A stretch of DNA of 37,159 nt from positions 99,353 to 136,511 of the forward strand of contig NZ_JAGIBG010000017.1 of NCBI RefSeq assembly GCF_017744435.1. Reading direction: 5' to 3'. This document shows, in pieces, positions 33,014-37,159 of the stretch. Origin of the DNA: Pseudomonas sp. (lineage in GTDB: Bacteria; Pseudomonadota; Gammaproteobacteria; Pseudomonadales; Pseudomonadaceae). Below the pieces are notes generated by a model. That model was given only the letters and a program-made list of their open reading frames with translations. It was not told the origin of the DNA and did not search any database. Each line of letters opens with the position of its first letter. Positions within the stretch are counted from its first letter, which is position 1. Made by a program: the position numbers and the translations under genes.

Positions 33014-33355
33014 ATGTTCTATGTGCAACGCGACGGCGAGGGGCAGTTGGCGCGGGTGGAAGCCGCGCCCTACGCCGAGTACACGGAAATCCTGCCCGCC
33101 GACCATGCGGAAATCCAGGAATGGTTCGCCGACGATGTCGTCGAGAACAGCCTCAAGCAACTCAAGCAGAGCGACCTGGACATGATCCGCGTGCTCGAAG
33201 ACCTGATCGAGGTGCTGACCACCAAGGGCGTGATCAGCATCACCGACCTGCCAGCCGGGGCTCAGGCCAAGCTGCTCAACCGCTCGACGGCGCGCAAAGC
33301 GTTGGGCAGCCTGAACAACCTGATCGAAGAAGAGCAGGAAGGCGGGCTGATCTGA
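33014..33355 (+). CDS. Small conserved Pseudomonas protein (often annotated tryptophan synthase subunit beta-like)
   Basis: A 113-residue cytoplasmic protein, acidic, with a hydrophilic first third (FYVQRDGEGQL), a helical core (ENSLKQLKQSDLDMIRVLEDLIEVLTTKG) and an EEEQEGG tail. I recall that relatives are widespread in Pseudomonas and carry an automatic tryptophan-synthase-beta label, but no PLP or TrpB motif is present, so that label is unsupported. Starts at 32996 (GTG) and 33005 (ATG) are also in frame with SDs (GAGGA); the ATG at 33014 is preferred because it gives the MFYVQRD start. Its stop is 2 nt from the end of convergent lapD. No function known. Confidence 0.8.
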   Translation: MFYVQRDGEGQLARVEAAPYAEYTEILPADHAEIQEWFADDVVENSLKQLKQSDLDMIRVLEDLIEVLTTKGVISITDLPAGAQAKLLNRSTARKALGSLNNLIEEEQEGGLI

Positions 33356-33357
33356 GA

Positions 33358-35301
33358 TCAGCGCCAGGGCGCGGGCTCCCCGGACAGCTGGCCCTGGATG
33401 CCTTCGATGCCCATTTCCTGCAGCACCTGCCGCTCGCCTTCGGTCTCGACCCGTTCGGCGATCAATGGCAGGTCGATGCTGTGCGCGGCACGCTGGATGG
33501 CCTCGATGAACAGCCGCTTGTGTTGCTCCTGGTCGATGTTGCGGATGTAGCTGCCATCGATCTTCAGATACGCCAGGCCCAGATGCGCCAGGTTGCCCAT
33601 CATGCTGAAGCGGCCACCAAAGCGCTGCAGGGCCAGGCCGAAACCGAGCACGCGCAAGCGCCGGGTCAACTGTTCCAGCGCGGCCTGCTCCGGCAACTGC
33701 TCCTCGCCGATCTCGAAGATCAACCGTGCGCCCGGCGCCGTGTGCTGGCTTAGCAACTCAAAGACCCGTTGCAGGGCCTTGGGGTCGGCCAGGGTTGCGG
33801 CAGACAGGTTCAGGGCCAGCACCTGGTCGTGCCTGCGCGGGTGCGCCAGCGCTTGTTCCAGTACCAGCAGGTCCAGCCGCGCCATCCAGCCAAAGCGCTC
33901 CAGCCAGGGCAGGAAGCGGCCGGCGGGCAAGGCCTCGCCCTGCTCGTCGAGCAGCCGCGAGATCACCTTGTAGTGGAGTACCCGCTGAGGGGCCTGGGTC
34001 TGCACCACCGGCTGGAAGAACAGTTCGAAGCGGCCTTTGACGAAGGCCTCGTCAAGGCGCGTATGCCACTCGTGCTGGCTATCGCCAGCAACAGCTGCAG
34101 CGCCCTGCTCCAGGCATACCCAACCTGGCGTCGGTTGATTCTCGGCACGTGCCAAAGCCTCATCAGCCAGCTTGAGCAGCGCCTGCGGCGCATTACCCGG
34201 GCTGAACGGTGCCAGGCCAATGCAGGCGACCGGAGAGATATCGCTGGCACCGGTTTGGTGAAGGCTCTGTAGCGCCGCCTCAAGGGCCTGGGCAAGCCGC
34301 ACAGCGTCTTCGTGGACCATACCTGGCGCCAGGATGGCGAACTCGCCGCCTCGGCTGCGGGAAATCAGGTCGTTGGTCTCCGGAAAGGTGGCGCAGGTGC
34401 TCCTCAGCTGCTCTCCCACCGCTTGCAGCAGCTGGTCAGTACGTTGGCCGCCGAGGCGCGCATTGAGCCCTACCAGCCCCTGCACACGCAGCAACAGCAG
34501 GTAGCCGGCACGGGCCTCCTCCATGTTGCTGACGCGGGCGTTGAGCTGCATCTCGAAGTAGCGCCGGTTCGACAGCCCGGTCAGGCTGTCTTGATAAGAT
34601 TCGGCACGCAGCCGCTCACTGCGCTCAGCCTGCTCGCTGAACAGCGCCTTGAGCTTATCGACCATCTGGTTCATTGCCTGCACTACCCGGCGTAGTTCTG
34701 GCGTGCGCGGCTCCGGCAAGCTGTGAAACTCACGCCGGGCAATGGCATGGGACTGTTCAACCATCGCGTCCAGCGGGCGCAGCTGGCGGCGCAGCAGCAA
34801 GGCGCCCAGCGCCGCGCTCGCGGCGCCGCACAGCAACAGCCAGCCGAGGCTGCCCAGGGCACTCTGCCAGAGCTTGCCGATGGCAAACATGGGATGGCTG
34901 ATCACTTCGACTCGCGCGGCCTGCTGCCAGCCGCGACTGACGATGGCATCGCCGCCAGCCGCTTCCAGGCCGATCAAGTGAATGAACCAGGCAGGCACGC
35001 CACCTGGGTCCGGCTCGGCGTGGCGCTCCACCAGTACGGCGTTGGAACCCAGGTCGATGACTTTGATGCTGGCATAGTAGCCACTGTCGAAGATCGAGCT
35101 GACCATCAGCTCTACCATGGCCGGGTCATCGATATTGGGTGTCAGTGATAACGCCAACGCGGTGGCAGCATCCTGGGCATGCGAGCGCAGCTGGTTGACG
35201 TACTGACTACGCGAACTCTCCAGGCTGACCATGAAGCTGCCAGTGAAGGCCACTACCAGGAACAGACAAATGGCCAACAGCAGCTGTTTGAACAGTGACA
35301 T
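33358..35301 (-). CDS. lapD: LapD, membrane c-di-GMP receptor controlling LapG
   Basis: Inner-membrane receptor (647 residues) that binds c-di-GMP in the cytoplasm and, in that state, sequesters the periplasmic protease LapG. First helix about 5-28, a periplasmic LapD/MoxY-type sensor (about 29-150), second helix (about 150-172), HAMP (about 172-225), GGDEF domain and EAL domain. The GGDEF motif is RGGEF (about residue 318) and the EAL motif is YKVISR (about 443), both degenerate, so it should bind but neither make nor break c-di-GMP, as for LapD of P. fluorescens. SD AAGGAG. It begins 10 nt after lapG stop. Confidence 0.93.
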   Translation of the reverse strand: MSLFKQLLLAICLFLVVAFTGSFMVSLESSRSQYVNQLRSHAQDAATALALSLTPNIDDPAMVELMVSSIFDSGYYASIKVIDLGSNAVLVERHAEPDPGGVPAWFIHLIGLEAAGGDAIVSRGWQQAARVEVISHPMFAIGKLWQSALGSLGWLLLCGAASAALGALLLRRQLRPLDAMVEQSHAIARREFHSLPEPRTPELRRVVQAMNQMVDKLKALFSEQAERSERLRAESYQDSLTGLSNRRYFEMQLNARVSNMEEARAGYLLLLRVQGLVGLNARLGGQRTDQLLQAVGEQLRSTCATFPETNDLISRSRGGEFAILAPGMVHEDAVRLAQALEAALQSLHQTGASDISPVACIGLAPFSPGNAPQALLKLADEALARAENQPTPGWVCLEQGAAAVAGDSQHEWHTRLDEAFVKGRFELFFQPVVQTQAPQRVLHYKVISRLLDEQGEALPAGRFLPWLERFGWMARLDLLVLEQALAHPRRHDQVLALNLSAATLADPKALQRVFELLSQHTAPGARLIFEIGEEQLPEQAALEQLTRRLRVLGFGLALQRFGGRFSMMGNLAHLGLAYLKIDGSYIRNIDQEQHKRLFIEAIQRAAHSIDLPLIAERVETEGERQVLQEMGIEGIQGQLSGEPAPWR

Positions 35302-35311
35302 CTGCGCTCCT

Positions 35312-36004
35312 TCAGTAGACCGGTTCGGCCGGGAACCCTTCGGCCTGCATTTTCTTCAACACGTCCTGCCAGCGTGACAGGCGCTTGGTGTCGCCGACCT
35401 TCTTGTTGCCTGCGGCGCCGGTCAGCCACAAGCCTTCGCCATTGAAGGCATAGACCGGCAGCAGGTCGGTGCGTTGGCTGGCCGGTTTGATCGCGTCCAT
35501 CAGGCTGTCGAGCACCAACGGCTGAGCCTGTGGGGATGAATAATAGGTCAGGACCATGTGCGCACGGTTCTGGCGCAGGGCTTTGACATAGGTAATGCGC
35601 AGTTTCTCGGCGGGAATACCCATGCGGCGCAGGCTGAAGTACTTGGCGATAGCGTAGTCTTCGCAGTCGCCGGCGCCCTTGATCAGGGCCTGGATCGGCG
35701 TGGCCCAGTAGTCGACTTCGTGCCAGAGGTCGATGTCTTCGACATAACGCAGTTGCTGGTTGAAGAACAGGTTGACCACCTCCAGGCGCTGCAGCTCGGT
35801 GCCTTGGCCGTGCGTCGCCATCAGGTTCTGCCAGGCATCGATGCGGGCCTTGCCCGCCCCCAGCGGACCATACAGGGCCTGGGACTTGCGGCTGATCTCA
35901 GCGAAATCCCAATCCGCATGCAGGCTGCCCAACAACAGGCCGCCAAGCATCAGCGCAAGGCAGGCACGGCGCACGGTGGTTTTGAGCAACCAGGTTATCG
36001 CCAC
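35312..36004 (-). CDS. lapG: LapG, periplasmic adhesin-processing cysteine protease
   Basis: Periplasmic protease of the BTLCP family (230 residues) that releases the LapA-type adhesin from the cell surface when c-di-GMP is low. Signal peptide at about 1-30. Catalytic triad: Cys114 in GAGDCEDYA, His149 (NRAHMVL) and Asp166 (LVLDSL); Cys-His and His-Asp spacings (35 and 17) fit other LapG proteases. Start is GTG with AGGG 7 nt upstream. It is the first gene of the lapG-lapD pair. No adhesin (LapA) or its exporter lies in the window. Confidence 0.93.
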   Translation of the reverse strand: MAITWLLKTTVRRACLALMLGGLLLGSLHADWDFAEISRKSQALYGPLGAGKARIDAWQNLMATHGQGTELQRLEVVNLFFNQQLRYVEDIDLWHEVDYWATPIQALIKGAGDCEDYAIAKYFSLRRMGIPAEKLRITYVKALRQNRAHMVLTYYSSPQAQPLVLDSLMDAIKPASQRTDLLPVYAFNGEGLWLTGAAGNKKVGDTKRLSRWQDVLKKMQAEGFPAEPVY

Positions 36005-36208
36005 TGCGAAGCCCTGTTCAGATCAGTCCAGAGCAGCGATGGTGCGGCCTGCCCACTTAAAAGACAATGGCAGTGCGCAAGCCTGTAGCCGATGGTCGGC
36101 TGGCTATAACTTTATTGTTAGCGCTTAGTGTGTGTCGCTTCCTTTGCCGGGAAAACTCATCCACCATTATTGCGAGCCTGGTCTGCTCGCTCTGTCGCGG
36201 GCGCAGGT

Positions 36209-36250
36209 TTGACAAGTCCCCTTGCCTGTCACTAGTGTCATTGGATCCAA
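36209..36250 (+). promoter_or_regulatory. Promoter and palindromic operator of the gntR-type gene
   Basis: A perfect -35 (TTGACA, 36209-36214) with weak -10 options at 36231-36238, and right at the expected start of transcription a perfect 10-bp palindrome TTGGATCCAA (36241-36250). FCD-type GntR regulators bind short palindromes of this kind, so autoregulation is likely. The remaining intergenic DNA (36005-36208) also drives lapG; it includes a 6-bp hairpin (AGCCGA/TCGGCT, 36087-36101). Confidence 0.55.
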
Positions 36251-36277
36251 CTTTTTTGTCGTCGAGGCACACTTCGC

Positions 36278-36967
36278 TTGGCCGAGAAAATCAAACTCAG
36301 TAACGTGCTGGCCAGCGAACAGCTGCCGGCACACCTGGCCCGTGGCGTCATTGAAGAACGTCTGCGCAGCGCCATTCTCGATGGCCGCCTGCCACCTGGC
36401 ACCGCCGTGCGCCAACAGGAAATCGCCGACTTGTACGGCGTCAGCCGTATGCCGGTGCGCGAGGCGCTGCGCCAACTGGAGGCGCAATCGCTGCTGAAAG
36501 TGGAAATGCACAAAGGCGCGGTAGTCGCACCGTTGATTGGCGAAGACGCCGTCGACACCTATGCATTGCGCGTGCTCCTCGAGAGCGAAGCGCTGCGCCA
36601 GTCGATCCCGCTGCTCGAAGCCGATGACATCGCCAGCGCCCGCAGTTACATCGAGCAACTGGAGAACGAAACCAGCCATGCGGAAATCGGCCGTCTCAAT
36701 CGGCTGTTCCACATGTCGCTCTATGGCAAGGCATCCAACCAGAAACTGTTGCGCCTGATCGAGAACGAGTTGAATGAGGAAGAACGCTTCCTGCGCTTCC
36801 ACTTGTCGTCCATGGGGCTGGGCAAGCTCACCCAGGACGACCATAACGCCTTGGTCGATGCTGCCGCTGAAAAACGGGTCGACGAGGCGGTAAGGGTGCT
36901 GGAGCAGCATCTGAACAATGGATCGCGGGTAATCAGAAACTACCTGGACAAACAACTCGCCCGCTAG
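36278..36967 (+). CDS. GntR family transcriptional regulator, FCD (FadR-like) subfamily
   Basis: DNA-binding regulator (229 residues). Winged HTH at about 15-78 (PPGTAVRQQEIADLYGVSRMPVREALRQLE, the GntR hallmark), then an all-helical FCD ligand domain, about 88-215, with metal-type His145, His189 and His211. Such proteins respond to small carboxylic acids. The start is TTG (36278) with GAGG about 10 nt upstream; no better start is present and the N-terminus is normal. Ligand and targets unknown. Monocistronic; it converges with the rrn operon through a shared terminator. Confidence 0.9.
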   Translation: MAEKIKLSNVLASEQLPAHLARGVIEERLRSAILDGRLPPGTAVRQQEIADLYGVSRMPVREALRQLEAQSLLKVEMHKGAVVAPLIGEDAVDTYALRVLLESEALRQSIPLLEADDIASARSYIEQLENETSHAEIGRLNRLFHMSLYGKASNQKLLRLIENELNEEERFLRFHLSSMGLGKLTQDDHNALVDAAAEKRVDEAVRVLEQHLNNGSRVIRNYLDKQLAR

Positions 36968-37000
36968 CGCTCAACACCAGGGTGTTATGGCCCGGAAAAG

Positions 37001-37037
37001 AAAAAGCCCCTGTCTGCAATGCAGACAGGGGCTTTTT
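37001..37037. terminator. Strong bidirectional terminator between gntR gene and rrn operon
   Basis: AAAAAGCCCCTGTCTGCA and its complement form a 17-bp perfect stem with a very short loop, flanked by A-run on one side and T-run on the other, so it works for both the plus-strand regulator and the minus-strand 5S rRNA. Confidence 0.9.
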
Positions 37038-37043
37038 GTTTGA

Positions 37044-37159
37044 ATCTTGACGATGACCTACTCTCACATGGGGAAACCCCACACTACCATCGGCGATGCA
37101 TCGTTTCACTGCTGAGTTCGGGATGGGATCAGGTGGTTCCAATGCTCTATGGTCGTCAA
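37044..37159 (-). rRNA. rrf: 5S ribosomal RNA
   Basis: The minus strand reads as a Pseudomonas 5S rRNA: GACCATAGAGCATTGGAACC, the CCGAACTCAG loop, GATGGTAGTGTGGGG and a 3' end that pairs with the 5' end (TTGACGA/TCGTCAA). The 5' end lies at or within a few bases of the window edge, so the gene may be short by up to three bases. The rest of the rrn operon must lie to the right. Confidence 0.93.

Noticed and set aside
1..37159. CRISPR array or tRNA genes
   Set aside because: No regularly spaced short repeats and no cloverleaf-like sequence were noticed; I could not run a dedicated search.

Overview
The window looks like chromosomal DNA of a Pseudomonas putida-group bacterium. The coding parts are GC-rich, the 5S rRNA at the right edge reads as a Pseudomonas 5S gene, inverted pairs of the P. 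putida-type REP repeat occur three times, and gene content (LapD/LapG, an E. coli-type cellulose operon, an AaeXAB-like efflux operon) fits that group. Species and strain cannot be fixed from the sequence alone.

Layout. (1) 2-1909 (-): iron permease with a built-in cytochrome c domain. (2) 2163-5284 (+): four envelope genes, a COG3014 lipoprotein, a YcfL-like lipoprotein, an LpoB-like activator of peptidoglycan synthases and a CsgG/LpoB-like secreted protein. (3) 5547-10591 (-): a MarR-regulated efflux operon (marR, FUSC, DUF1656, HlyD, NodT outer-membrane factor) in which every junction is a 4-nt stop/start overlap, with a palindromic operator over the promoter. (4) 10687-12245: a Sel1-repeat protein and a divergent HTH/WYL-type regulator. 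(5) 12236-15119: an accessory island of hcp, a chimeric effector with a glycine-rich hydrophobic C-terminus, and two paralogous small membrane proteins (candidate immunity proteins). An imperfect direct repeat of about 220 bp flanks it, made of a REP pair plus the 3' end of the neighbouring ABC permease gene. (6) 15029-18713 (-): TauD-family dioxygenase plus a NitT/TauT-type ABC transporter, probably for an organosulfur source. (7) 18927-32685 (-): a complete cellulose / phosphoethanolamine-cellulose operon, bcsE-F-G-R-Q-A-B-Z-C, nearly all 4-nt overlaps. (8) 33014-36004: a small conserved protein, then lapD and lapG, the c-di-GMP-controlled protease switch for a surface adhesin. (9) 36278-37159: a GntR/FCD regulator converging on the 5S rRNA end of an rrn operon, with a shared strong terminator.

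How it fits together. Regions 7 and 8 are a biofilm block: BcsA (PilZ), BcsE (RxGD) and LapD (degenerate GGDEF/EAL) are all c-di-GMP receptors. The most unusual part is region 5. The Hcp-linked toxin/immunity module shows a marked drop in GC from the C-terminal half of the effector through the immunity genes. One flank carries a decayed copy (Trp codon to stop) of the permease C-terminus, so the insertion event left a readable scar. The ancestral state would be the WYL gene, one REP pair and the permease gene.
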